Positions 43,662 through 52,532 of a stretch of DNA of 64,000 nucleotides are shown here, one piece after another. The notes under the pieces are model-generated. The model was not told where the DNA came from and ran no database searches. It was given only the letters and a program-made list of their open reading frames with translations. The position numbers and the translations under genes were made by a program. Positions within the stretch are counted from its first letter, which is position 1. Every line of letters starts with the position of its first letter. Source of the DNA: Paenibacillus sp. Soil787 (lineage in GTDB: Bacteria > Bacillota > Bacilli > Paenibacillales > NBRC-103111); the NCBI RefSeq assembly GCF_001429545.1, contig NZ_LMSP01000044.1, positions 170,136 to 234,135 of the forward strand, in the 5' to 3' direction.

Positions 43662-43678
43662 ACGATGGTTGAAAAAGG

Positions 43679-43713
43679 GAAAGGTCGGTCTGCAGCAGCA
43701 GACTGATCTTTTT
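43679..43713 (+). terminator. Terminator of the serine hydrolase gene
   Basis: AAAGGTCGGTCTGC / GCAGACTGATCTTT stem and a T run. It also lies just past the convergent AraC gene. Confidence 0.8.
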
Positions 43714-43721
43714 CTATAGGC

Positions 43722-44558
43722 TTAAGGCACCTGATGATACCGATTTCGGTAGTCTCGGGGAGAGCAGCCGGCGTGGACTCTAAATTGCTTATTAAAAGAG
43801 CTTAATGACTGAAAACCGCTTCTTTCAGCGATCTCTATGATCGAATACTTTGATGTTCGCAGTAAATCCGTGGCCGATTGAACGCGCAGCTGATTCACAA
43901 AATCATGTGGGGATAAGCCCGTTAATGCACGAAATTCGCGATAATAGTACGAGCGCCCGACACCGGCACGACGCGCAAGTTCGTCTCCATCAAGTGCCTC
44001 CAGGTAATGGCTAAGAATATATCCGACGGATTCTGCGATTGTGTTCGTTCCTCTCGGAGCTGCTTGCTCCATTTGATCGCTAAAGAATCCGTCCACTTGT
44101 AATAAAATATCAATCAAGTGCATGTACTGACGCGTCACCCATGCCGTATGCCCTTGCTCTTGTGCTTCCGCAGCGGAACGCGCAGCTTTTGCAATTGCTT
44201 TGGCATAAGTCGTATCCCCCGGAATGAGCGGGGACATGCCTTGTCCAGCATAAAACGGCATGAGCAGCCGGCTGCCATCGGGAAGCTTCAAAACCGGTGA
44301 CGGTGTAAAAAGCACTAAGATCGCTTCGAATGGTTGATCTGGATGCGCATAGCTCCAGTGTGGCTCGAAAGGCCGACATAGAAACACGTCTCCCGGTTGA
44401 CCGTGATAGATCCGATCGCCGAATCGGTACTCCAACTCATGATCGAGCAGCACGCCGATTTCCAAGCAATCATGGACATGCAGATCGTGTTCCTCATCTG
44501 ATCCCCAGACACGGCTAAAAGCAAAAGAGCGTGTCAGCCGCAGCTGTTCTACATACAT
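43722..44558 (-). CDS. AraC family transcriptional regulator
   Basis: 278 residues. N-terminal cupin-like sensor (HDCLEIGVLLDHELEYRFGDRIYHGQPGDVFLCRP) and C-terminal double HTH (DELARRAGVGRSYYYREFRALTGLSPHDFVNQLRV, then SIIEIAERSGFQSLSSFNKQFR). ATG 44558 is chosen with GGGGGGATTAGG upstream. Divergent from the oxidoreductase and isomerase genes at 44.7 kb, with 133 bases between, so it probably regulates them, likely with a sugar ligand. Confidence 0.9.
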   Translation of the reverse strand: MYVEQLRLTRSFAFSRVWGSDEEHDLHVHDCLEIGVLLDHELEYRFGDRIYHGQPGDVFLCRPFEPHWSYAHPDQPFEAILVLFTPSPVLKLPDGSRLLMPFYAGQGMSPLIPGDTTYAKAIAKAARSAAEAQEQGHTAWVTRQYMHLIDILLQVDGFFSDQMEQAAPRGTNTIAESVGYILSHYLEALDGDELARRAGVGRSYYYREFRALTGLSPHDFVNQLRVQSATDLLRTSKYSIIEIAERSGFQSLSSFNKQFRVHAGCSPRDYRNRYHQVP

Positions 44559-44691
44559 CCTAATCCCCCCCAAGTCATTATACCTTATTCTGTTCGGGGA
44601 CAAAATGACAAGTTTGCTGCGCATTTTGAAGAGAATTACGATTTCGTGATGTGATACATTAGGGTCATGCTCGAAATTGGAGGTAACCTAT

Positions 44692-45798
44692 ATGCGATTG
44701 TATTTAATTGGAGCCGGTGTCATAGCACATACACATGCGGAGGCAGCGGCTAAGCTTCCTCAAGCGGTCGAGCTTCGGGTAGCGGACCCGAATGCGGAAG
44801 CGCTGAAATCGTTTCTCAGCAGCTTTCCAGAAAGCATGACATTTGCGGATGCCGAGCAAATGCTATCCTCCGAACCGCCGCTTGATGATGATATCGTGAT
44901 CGTGGCTACACCTCCATTTGCCCACTTGGAGGGGACGCGTCTTGCATTGAAATCCGGTCGGCATACGTTATGCGAAAAGCCGTTCGCAATGAACGATGAA
45001 GAGGCGGAAGAGATGCTTCTTCTGGCAGAAGTAGAAGGAAAGCTGCTTGGCTGCTGCAGCGTACGCTATAAGGGCATGCTCCATAATGAAGCTGTTAAGA
45101 AAGTCATTCGATCAGGCGCGCTTGGCGATATCTATCACGCTACGTTCGTTAACAAATGGACGCGCAGTCGCGCAGGAATCGAGTACCAGCCAGCTAGCCG
45201 GTGGTTTCTTGATAAAAGCAAAAGTGGCGGCGGCATTCTCATGGACTGGGGCCCCTATGATTTCGCCACTTTAATCGATGTACTGGATCCTGCTGAAATT
45301 GAGGTCAGCAGCGCTTGGACGGCGAAGCCCCACACAGCCGCGGATCCTCAAGATGTCGTATACGATGTTGAGCACCATGTGGGTGCGCAATTAACGTTTC
45401 GTTCTCGTTCAAATGCCTGTCCTATCGCTGTTCATTACGAAAGAGGCACGTGCACTCACGGGAGTGAGCAGTTTATTGGCGAAATCGAGGGAACACTCGG
45501 TGCTCTCCGCTGGACGCCATTTGACTCGCGTCAACCGGTTTTTTTAAGGAAAGACCATGATGGGGTTGTTGTGGAAGAAATTGTTGATCCGGGACCTCGC
45601 GGACCTTACACCGTCATGGATCACCCGCTTGTACATTTCTATAACCAAGTGAACGCTTTGCCGTCACATGCGAACGTAGGTCGGAGAGCCGTCGATCATT
45701 TCCTATGTATCGGTGCCTTATATAAATGTGCAGATTCCGGAGAAAAGCAGCTTGTGACAGTAGCGCCTGCAATAGATTCAAGGGAGGCTTCTGTGTGA
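44692..45798 (+). CDS. Gfo/Idh/MocA family oxidoreductase
   Basis: 368 residues. Rossmann LYLIGAGVIAHTHAEAAAKL, CEKPFAM (EKP motif) and MDWGPYDFATLIDVLDP as the catalytic region. ATG 44692 has GGAGG 7 bases upstream. Its stop overlaps the next start (GTGTGA), so translation of the isomerase is coupled. Probably sugar or inositol dehydrogenation together with the isomerase; substrate unknown. Confidence 0.9.
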   Translation: MRLYLIGAGVIAHTHAEAAAKLPQAVELRVADPNAEALKSFLSSFPESMTFADAEQMLSSEPPLDDDIVIVATPPFAHLEGTRLALKSGRHTLCEKPFAMNDEEAEEMLLLAEVEGKLLGCCSVRYKGMLHNEAVKKVIRSGALGDIYHATFVNKWTRSRAGIEYQPASRWFLDKSKSGGGILMDWGPYDFATLIDVLDPAEIEVSSAWTAKPHTAADPQDVVYDVEHHVGAQLTFRSRSNACPIAVHYERGTCTHGSEQFIGEIEGTLGALRWTPFDSRQPVFLRKDHDGVVVEEIVDPGPRGPYTVMDHPLVHFYNQVNALPSHANVGRRAVDHFLCIGALYKCADSGEKQLVTVAPAIDSREASV

Positions 45799-46592
45799 AT
45801 ATTCGCGGCTTTTCGAGCAACATGTACGGTTGGTTTGAACGTTGGAAGTCAGATGGAAAAGAGCCAGTATGGGACGATTTATACCGTGCCTGCGCTGAAG
45901 CGGGTCTTGACGCTGTCGAGACGGATGCAACACCTGAGAAGCTGGCACTAGTTCGTGCTTACGGACTAACGGTTTCCGCTTCTTATATCGGTCTTCCGCT
46001 TCATGGCGAGTATGCAGACCTTGAAGCGGAAGTTCTTCCCTACGCAGAACGGCTAGCTGCTGCTGGCGGCACCGATCTGCTCGTCAACGCTGACCCCTAC
46101 GGCGGCTGGAAACATCCACTGCCAAAGCCGGAGGAGCTTGTTCAGAGACAGGGAGACAACTTGTCTCGTCTTGCCGACAAGCTAAGCCCATTTGGACTGC
46201 AGCTTTCTCTGCACAATCATGCGGCAGATCGCCATAATGCGGAGGCTGATTTGCGCTCTGTCGTGCAGTTCGCCGACAAAGCTGTTGGCCTTTGCGTTGA
46301 TACGGGCTGGGCGCATGTAGCTGGCTGTGATCCGGTTGCTTGGGTGCGCTCATATCCTGAACACATCAAAGCATTTCACCTGCGCAACCAACGTGGCCGC
46401 GTTCCGGCCGAGGACGTGACCGAAGGGGAAATTGACATGCTGGCGTTGCTGGAAGCGGCAGCCCATATAAATTATGGCGGTTGGATAGCGCTCGAGCTAT
46501 GGCATCCGCCAGAAACGAACCCGGCCCGCACGATGACTGAGGACGTGCAGCGGTCCATCACGTATTTACGCGAGATAGTAGGGAAACTGTAG
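45795..46592 (+). CDS. Sugar phosphate isomerase/epimerase (xylose-isomerase-like TIM barrel)
   Basis: 265 residues. LSLHNHAADRHNAE and GLCVDTGWAHVAGCDP, plus EHIKAFHLRNQRG and a C-terminal IALELW, are the metal-binding strands of the AP-endonuclease-2 fold. GTG start at 45795 overlaps the preceding stop by four bases, with GGGAGG 8 bases upstream, a classic coupled pair. Forms a sugar or inositol unit with the oxidoreductase. Confidence 0.9.
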   Translation: MNIRGFSSNMYGWFERWKSDGKEPVWDDLYRACAEAGLDAVETDATPEKLALVRAYGLTVSASYIGLPLHGEYADLEAEVLPYAERLAAAGGTDLLVNADPYGGWKHPLPKPEELVQRQGDNLSRLADKLSPFGLQLSLHNHAADRHNAEADLRSVVQFADKAVGLCVDTGWAHVAGCDPVAWVRSYPEHIKAFHLRNQRGRVPAEDVTEGEIDMLALLEAAAHINYGGWIALELWHPPETNPARTMTEDVQRSITYLREIVGKL

Positions 46593-46631
46593 AGGACTTT
46601 GTCAGGGAGAGTTCCGTATAGGAGAAGGGAG

Positions 46632-46666
46632 CCTTATGTTCTTTTTACAAAGACATAAGGTTTTTT
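46632..46666 (+). terminator. Terminator of the oxidoreductase-isomerase operon
   Basis: CCTTATGT / ACATAAGG stem (46632-46639 with 46653-46660) and six T. Confidence 0.85.
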
Positions 46667-46809
46667 GCTGTCTAATTATAAAGGGAAACACCCACTACGC
46701 ATTTTATAAGCGTATTTTCGGAGAAGAAGGAAACTTGGCAACCATCGCTCTTTACCAATGTGAATCGATTCCGGGTCGAACAGATATAGTAGATATCCTC
46801 AAAGCCGCA

Positions 46810-47289
46810 TTAAGTTAGAAAATTTAGAATCTGCTTTTTGTGATGTTCATCATGCTCAGAAAATTCATGAATTATGTAAAGAAGTGAGTAAGGAGTACCT
46901 GTATTAGGGCAATCTCTGGCACCGTTAGCTGTTACTTCTAACAATACATCCTCAGTTTTCATTTCCCTTAATATATTGATCAGTCTCATTCTGTCACTTG
47001 AGAATTCTTGAAGGAGTTGGTCTTTCGATATACCCGATTTTGCATATCCATATGCTTTAGTATTAAAAGAGTCGAAATCAGGGAATACCATACCTTCGCC
47101 TTTCTTAATTGAAGGAATAACCACATTAATAAGATGAAGATCCCAGTTTCTAAGATGAGCGATGATTTCAGCTATCGAAGCCTTTCCTTCTTTAACTTGG
47201 CTATGCCAATCTATATCACTTAATCGATGCAAAGTAGCTGTCCACTTGCAAAATTGTTCGTACTCATTGATTGTTTTGTCTACATTCAT
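46810..47289 (-). CDS. DinB-superfamily four-helix bundle protein
   Basis: 159 residues: helical, with EIIAHLRNWDLHLINVVIPSI and a C-terminal SLLYIIHEFSEHDEHHKKQIL whose His residues fit the three-His metal site of DinB/ClbS-like bundles. Many members transfer thiols or detoxify. AGGGGGATG lies upstream of the start. A second DinB-type gene is at 53.6 kb. Function not assigned. Confidence 0.8.
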   Translation of the reverse strand: MNVDKTINEYEQFCKWTATLHRLSDIDWHSQVKEGKASIAEIIAHLRNWDLHLINVVIPSIKKGEGMVFPDFDSFNTKAYGYAKSGISKDQLLQEFSSDRMRLINILREMKTEDVLLEVTANGARDCPNTGTPYSLLYIIHEFSEHDEHHKKQILNFLT

Positions 47290-47477
47290 AAAGCATCCCC
47301 CTAATGTTAATAAATATAGTTTAACACAAATTCACCGACGGGAACATATGTTTCCATTCAATATTTTTTTGCATTTTTGTAGCTCGCATGGTGAAATCAC
47401 CCGACCGCAGTCACCCAAACGGCTGTTTGGAGGAACGTCGATTCGTTAATTTGGGAAATCAGCGCATGAAATCGAAT

Positions 47478-47607
47478 GAGAGGAACGTAGTAACGTTATT
47501 TGATCAAAAAAAACGATTTGGAGGCAAAAAACGCGAAATAACGCATCGTCGTTCCTCTTCCTCGTGTTTTCGGGGCTTTTTCGTCCAAATAGGGCATCTA
47601 CGTTCCC
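47478..47607. repeat. Hairpin repeat and copy B of the dispersed intergenic repeat
   Basis: The gap 47290-47740 has no gene. GAGGAACGTAGTAACGTTAT at 47492 and GAAATAACGCATCGTCGTTC at 47535 form an imperfect inverted repeat of about 23 bp. The part 47525-47607 matches the copy at 39029-39111. Confidence 0.65.
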
Positions 47608-47751
47608 TTGTGGGGAATTATGGTTACCATAGATGAATACGATCTCACTTTTTTATTGAAGTTGTACTTAATTCAGAAAGTTCATAATAAGTATCGTATT
47701 AGAAAACATTGTTAGTCACTCTAAGTATCAAAGGGGTGTCACAGGCTAAGT

Positions 47752-48237
47752 TTAATTAACCAGGATATCAACGAATTGGCTGCAAAAATTGAATCTCTTA
47801 TTGTACAGCAGCGGCCGCATGTCGTTGTTATGTTTCTTCCAAACGGAGTTACTGGACATCGAGATCATATAGCCATATCCCGGGCTACCGAACAAGCGGT
47901 TCTTCAATCCGAGGAGAAATTGATGCTTTCTCATTATTGCACCTTCTTTTACGCATCGATTCCTCATTACTATGATTATTGCGCAGATTCAGCACCTACC
48001 GGTGCAGTCCCCGTTACTGGCAAAGTAAACATTCTGAATCAGCGTAAAACAAAAGGGCGTGCGCTTCACGCACATCGAAGTCAAGTCTATTCAGTAAACC
48101 GAGCCTACCCGGGTGTTATGCAGGGAGATTATGGAGTTATCGGACAATATGAGTACTACACGAAGGTACGGCCAGACGGAATTTTTGAAGACATTCAGGA
48201 AAGCACAGAAGGAATTCCAGAGATAGAGTTTTGTTAA
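47752..48237 (+). pseudogene. C-terminal part of a PIG-L family deacetylase
   Basis: The frame carries RPHVVVMFLPNGVTGHRDHIAISR, the second metal-binding region of PIG-L (LmbE) N-acetylglucosaminyl deacetylases, and a terminal half of about 110 residues. The first half with the AHPDDE motif is missing and no ribosome binding site precedes the TTG, so the gene is 5'-truncated. It would normally be about 220-260 residues. Confidence 0.7.
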
Positions 48238-48314
48238 CTAACTAATGAGTAGATGAAGCAAAAAGTGGAGCGAGGTTGGCTTATTCGAAAGTTTGTAAAA
48301 TTTATCGTATGGAT

Positions 48315-48346
48315 CAACCCCCTCTATATCTAGAGGGTTTTTTTCT
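48315..48346 (+). terminator. Terminator of the PIG-L remnant
   Basis: CCCTCT / AGAGGG stem with A- and T-rich flanks and seven T. It ends where the long inverted repeat begins. Confidence 0.7.
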
Positions 48347-48593
48347 ACGACGGACCAATTAACGCACACAGCTAATGATACCAGCATGAAATAGACGTTT
48401 AACGGACCTGGGGAGGCTGTCTATTCACCGTACAATGAATAGAACAATCTCCTACATGCCGTTACTGCCTATTTGGAGCGATGATTTCGAGCTTACGGAC
48501 TTCAGCGCCGTTATTCGGTTTCAATCTATCTTATTTTCATAATTTGAAGTAGATAAAGGGCTGTCGAGTCCATTAGATTTTCTAAATTCAATC
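48345..48593 (+). repeat. Long inverted repeat, left copy
   Basis: Its outer end, CTACGACGGACCAATTAACG, and inner end, TAGATTTTCTAAATTCAATC, recur in inverse orientation at 52261-52408. The left copy is longer (about 249 against 148 bases) because it has two extra internal segments, near 48410-48455 and 48470-48525. Confidence 0.85.
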
Positions 48594-49071
48594 TACAGCA
48601 ACCGTCTCGAATGAGAGAGCCTATACTGGCTTGAACAGTATGAAAATGGTGGACACCAGTTCTACGACTTCACTAACTCGGATTAGCAAAAAGGTAAGCG
48701 TTACACAGGATGAAGAGTATACCGCTTCAATCTTTGCTTATATTGAGCAAGGATCAATTGATGTTTGGCTGATCTTCTATAACGGCACTACGGAAACGAT
48801 TGTAGCGCCCACTAGCGTAACGCCTACGCTCAATCAATGGACGAAGAAATCTATTACAGCCAAAACTCCAACTGGAACGACACAAGCAGCGGTCATGGTT
48901 TACAGCTCATATATGAGCATTGGTGCAAAATTATACGCAGTTCACGCCAACTCCGCTACCAAAGAAGCGGTTGTTTCAATCGGAGCAGGCGTGTCTTTGC
49001 TGACTACGGATAATTACGGAGATCTTTATTATGTGAAGTACGAAACTAATCTCTACAAGTACGATAAATAG
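48592..49071 (+). pseudogene. Truncated carbohydrate-binding-module-like protein
   Basis: An open frame of 160 codons runs right up to the edge of the repeat and has no start. It reads TVSNERAYTGLNSMKMVDTS, then RISKKVSVTQDEEYTASIF and QWTKKSITAKTPTGTTQAAV, a pattern of CBM4/9-type jelly-roll domains of glycoside hydrolases. The end (YVKYETNLYKYDK) looks like a bad tail after the domain. The upstream part is missing, apparently lost at the repeat boundary. Confidence 0.65.
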
Positions 49072-49096
49072 AGAATTCTTCAGTTCTGTTTCTTTC

Positions 49097-49125
49097 GGCC
49101 ATGTCATCGGCATGGTCTTTTTTAT
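49097..49125 (+). terminator. Terminator after the carbohydrate-binding remnant
   Basis: 7-bp stem GGCCATG / CATGGTC (one G-T pair) and six T. Confidence 0.8.
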
Positions 49126-49146
49126 GTTGGGATCTGATCATATCAA

Positions 49147-49953
49147 TTACAATGCTCCTGCATCCCTAGCTGTATAGAATGAAGGAAAGATTGGCCGATA
49201 GTTCAATTCTTCCCTGATGCGTGTTGTATCCACGATCATATCCCATGGGTTGAACTCTTGCTGCATGGCTTCTGTCACATGGATGTCAGTACGACCATGA
49301 AGTCGAAACAGTTCTTCAACAGTGATGGGGGAATCATCAGCAACGTTATAGATGTGGCCATCTATGCCATGTGTAGAGGCAGCAAGCAGCAAAGCTTGAC
49401 TTACATCCGCATGGTGCACCATATGGAGCCGCTTGCCGAGGTTCCAGTTGCTCATTATTGGCAGAAATTCTGTGACATGGGGATCACGTTCACCATAAAC
49501 AAAACCAAACCGTACAATACGAAGTCCCAATCCCTTCTCACGATGCAGACGGAGCAAGGACTCTTCTGCTGTTGCTTTGGTCTGAGGATAAGGGAATGCA
49601 GGTCGTAATACGTCTTCTTCACGGCTCGGTCTGTTATGAATTCCAGCACCATACACTAAATTGGTGCTCGCAAACACAAATCTTGGAACATCTGCATCTA
49701 AGGCTGCACTTGCTAAAGCAATGCTGGCTTCAATATTTGACAGTTTCGCTGTAGCTTCATCTATTCCGCGGAACTGAGCGGCTAGGTGTATAACGACGTC
49801 AATGCCTTGCAAAGCATTCGCGAGTTTTTCCGTCTGCAAAAGATCACCTTCAAATACTTCAACACCCATTTGTTGAAACGTATTCGCCCTTGAAGTATCT
49901 CGAAGCATAACTTTAACGTTATGCCCGTGCTGCTGCAAACGAGGTAGAGGAAG
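49147..49953 (-). pseudogene. 5'-truncated NAD-dependent epimerase/dehydratase
   Basis: From LPRLQQHGHNVKVMLRD onward this is an extended-SDR protein: GIDVVIHLAAQF, FASTNLVYGAG and YPQTKATAEE, with the YxxxK active site. The expected start, a GxxGxxG nucleotide loop (GGTGxxGxxLxxxL), is missing and replaced by sequence antisense to the neighbouring gene. Without the loop it should not bind NAD. The reading frame can be extended to 50031 but that part is not native. Confidence 0.75.
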
Positions 49954-50567
49954 TATTGAATAGTTTGGCGGGAGCGTTACGATTATCCGTTGATGAGTGC
50001 CGCCATCTTCATATGCTTGCAATGCCAGCAAAACTGGAGGGGGAAGAGGATCAAGAAGTGAGTACTGGGTTGGAGCAAACAGTGCGGGCTCTTGAACCTA
50101 ATCCTGCTTTCATATTGGGAAGAGGTTGGGATTTATTAATGTGGAATCAAGCGGCAGAGCTTGTATTTCGACTACCGAAATTCTCTAAGGAATTACAGCA
50201 GCGCCCTAATTGGTTGCGGCGTTTTCTGACGGATTCGTCTCTACAAACGAATAATTTGGATTGGGAAGCTAAAGCAAAGGTGATGATTGCGCGGTTTCGT
50301 GCGGATTACCCACTTTTCTCAAATGACCAAAAGATTAAGGGTTTAGTTGAGGAGTTTATGGAATTAAGCGAATTGTTTCGTTCTTTTTGGCCAAAATATG
50401 ATGTTCAGACCGTCGCTGACTGCCACAAACGTTGGAACGATCCCTTAATCGGGGAGATGGAATTTGAACATGTGACCTTACAGCCACCGACCAATCCAGA
50501 ACTTAAAATTATGATTTATACTGCATCACCGTCTACGGCTGCGCGATTGAAAACGTTACTGAGGTAG
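49941..50567 (+). pseudogene. 5'-truncated MmyB-like XRE transcriptional regulator
   Basis: The frame reads VLNSLAGALRLSVDECRHLHMLA, the end of an XRE HTH domain, then a MmyB ligand-binding domain (about 160 residues: NPAFILGRGWDLLMWNQAA, DWEAKAKVMIARFRADYP). The first three HTH helices are gone, so DNA binding is lost. It abuts the truncated epimerase head to head; a deletion that removed both 5' ends and the promoter explains both. Confidence 0.75.
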
Positions 50568-50693
50568 AACATTCTAAAAGAATGAGGGACAAAATGCGGT
50601 CCGTATAACTTTCCTGCAGTTCGTCATAGGGGTTCGGTAGTCGCCGGGAGGATTATCCTATGTTTTTTTTGCTGAGATTGAAAGTAAATATTT

Positions 50694-51452
50694 GTGAGTA
50701 GGATGTGCACTCAAATGGACAACTGTTCGAAAATCATGGGTATTCCGGTTCCTAAAATAACAATGGATGATACCGTTGAATTGATTAGCGAGGTCATAAC
50801 TGAGAAAAAAACAGAGCTGTTTCATGTTATTACGCTCAATCCGGAAATCACAATGTCTTGTCAACACGACCAACAGCTGCGTTCTATTATTGATGAGGCA
50901 GGTCACCTCACAGCTGACGGTATCGGAATCGTCATGGTATCGCATTTAAAAGCGAATCCGCTGCCCGAGCGTGTTACCGGTTGCGATCTTCTAATCAAGT
51001 TACTTGAGACTGGTAACCGAAACAATTGGTCTTTTTACCTGCTTGGTGCAGATGAAGCTACCAGTAAAAAGGCTGCGGAAAATATCATTAGGACATACCC
51101 GAATGTATCGGTACTGGGAAGACATCACGGATTCTATGATCAGATGGAAGAGGCACGAATTACTGAAGAAATAGACAATTTGAGTCCCGATGTCTTAGTT
51201 GTTGCACTTGGTGCTCCAAAAGCTGAACGTTGGATCTATAAATTTAAGGATAAGCTCAATGCTAGAGTAGCTATTGGTGTTGGAGGTAGTCTTGATATCA
51301 TCGCTGGAAAAGTGAAACGAGCACCGGCCATTTGGCAAAAGCTAAAAGTGGAGTGGTTGTTTCGATTAATAAATCAACCCTCAAGATGGCGGAGACAATT
51401 GATTTTACCTCGTTTTGTTATTCGTGCATTGTTTTTTAAAGAAGATAGCTAA
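50694..51452 (+). CDS. WecG/TagA/CpsF family glycosyltransferase
   Basis: 252 residues, GT26 fold. These enzymes transfer N-acetylmannosaminuronic acid or N-acetylmannosamine to lipid-linked GlcNAc in wall teichoic acid or exopolysaccharide synthesis. Features: FHVITLNPEITMSCQHD, LTADGIGIVMVSHLKANPLPERVTGCDLL and ALGAPKAERWIYKFK, with the C-terminal helix LKVEWLFRLINQPSRWRRQ for membrane attachment. Start uncertain: GTG 50694, ATG 50703 or ATG 50715; none has a strong ribosome binding site. No other polysaccharide gene is nearby. Confidence 0.88.
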   Translation: MSRMCTQMDNCSKIMGIPVPKITMDDTVELISEVITEKKTELFHVITLNPEITMSCQHDQQLRSIIDEAGHLTADGIGIVMVSHLKANPLPERVTGCDLLIKLLETGNRNNWSFYLLGADEATSKKAAENIIRTYPNVSVLGRHHGFYDQMEEARITEEIDNLSPDVLVVALGAPKAERWIYKFKDKLNARVAIGVGGSLDIIAGKVKRAPAIWQKLKVEWLFRLINQPSRWRRQLILPRFVIRALFFKEDS

Positions 51453-51655
51453 GTATAGAAGACAACAAGAATGAGAGATCAATAACAACTAGAATGCGGA
51501 CCTTAATTGTAAAGAAACTCGATAATTTGGTAGGTTTCCCTATCAAGACCTTGCCCTCATTATCGCGTTCAGTCATTGCTCGTCCACCGAGCAGGAGAGT
51601 TAAAATTATCGACGAATGTGGTTATTAGATATGTCGAGGCGTAGAGGAGGAACGA

Positions 51656-51727
51656 ATGCAAGAGAATCAGTGTTTAGGTTGTCAACTTGCTAATAATGAA
51701 ATTGAAACGCATATGAAGGGTTATTGA
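51656..51727 (+). pseudogene. N-terminal fragment of a HIT-family protein
   Basis: GAGGAGG precedes ATG 51656. The 23 residues MQENQCLGCQLANNEIETHM match the start of HIT hydrolases (LCLGCxLANxxxxxHVVYE), with the Cys pair. The frame then stops, so the nucleotide-binding and HxHxH parts are missing. Confidence 0.55.
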
Positions 51728-51747
51728 GCACAACAAGAAAAGCTATA

Positions 51748-51782
51748 GAGGAGGAGACTGCCTTACAGCAGCTCCTTTTTTG
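51748..51782 (+). terminator. Terminator-like hairpin
   Basis: GGAG..CTG / CAG..CTCC stem with six T, just after the HIT fragment. Confidence 0.5.
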
Positions 51783-51819
51783 CTTGCGCCTCACAGTCGC
51801 ACAATCTAAGTGGTTCAAA

Positions 51820-52190
51820 GCAGAGGTGGCGGAGATGTTAGATGACCCGCCGTAAAAACGAGGAAATTTATGCCAATGAGCATAATTTGCAGGAAAGCAC
51901 GAAAGGGATATGACCTGTAAGACTCATCTACGTGATTAGGGTCAGGATGGATGGAACAGAATGTGCAGATAACTGAGGGAAGTCCCGTAGTTTCCTTGGC
52001 GCAAACGCGTGTGAGGTAGGCGAGGTATAACCCGAAAGGGAAAGCCAACTCGATGAGCTGCGAGATGGCGGATTGAATAAGTCTGAGCCGATGAAAGCTG
52101 GTAACAGTCTGGAGGATAAAACTTGGATGATTATGCGCGAGAGAAAAAAACTACGACTGACCAATCAACATACAGCTGTTAAGTAATGAA
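51820..52190 (+). other. Purine-rich gene-free segment that looks like structured RNA
   Basis: No coding frame is convincing on either strand. The plus strand is purine-rich, with many short local pairings such as ACCCGAAAGGG (a GNRA tetraloop), GGGAAGTCCC and CTCGATGAGCTGCGAG. The general look recalls domain I of a group II intron, but I see no reverse transcriptase and no intron end consensus, so it may be a remnant or an uncharacterised RNA. The segment sits inside the 4-kb region enclosed by the long inverted repeats. Confidence 0.35.
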
Positions 52191-52260
52191 ATAGGTTCGA
52201 AATCAATTTCAGATTCACCTTTCCCGGCTAAAGGACTGGAGCGACGTTAATCCCCGAAAA

Positions 52261-52408
52261 AGATTGAATTTGAAAATCTAATGGACTCGACAGCCCTTAA
52301 TCTACTTCAAATTATGAAAATAAGTAGGCAGTTAACGGCATCTAGGTCCGTTAAACGTCTATTTCCGGTTGGTTTCATTAGCTGTGTGCGTTAATTGGTC
52401 CGTCGTAG
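52261..52408 (-). repeat. Long inverted repeat, right copy
   Basis: Inverse match to 48345-48593, lacking two internal segments. Ends AGATTGAATTTGAAAATCTA and AATTGGTCCGTCGTAG. Confidence 0.85.
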
Positions 52409-52532
52409 AAAACATAACCTGCTTCCACTCCAAAAGAGACAAAGGGAACGTGCTTCGTAAATGACGACGCGTAGATATCCTACCTATGGTTGGTGGGAAA
52501 GTCATTGGACGTTCAAGGCAAGGCATCGATAT

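Noticed and set aside
46636-46818. 60-codon frame after the isomerase operon
   Set aside because: Its ATG lies inside the terminator hairpin at 46632-46666, and no family is recognisable; it may hold decayed coding sequence but I cannot support a gene.
47388-47636. 82-codon frame
   Set aside because: It runs across the hairpin repeat at 47478-47607 and has no ribosome binding site or recognisable domain.
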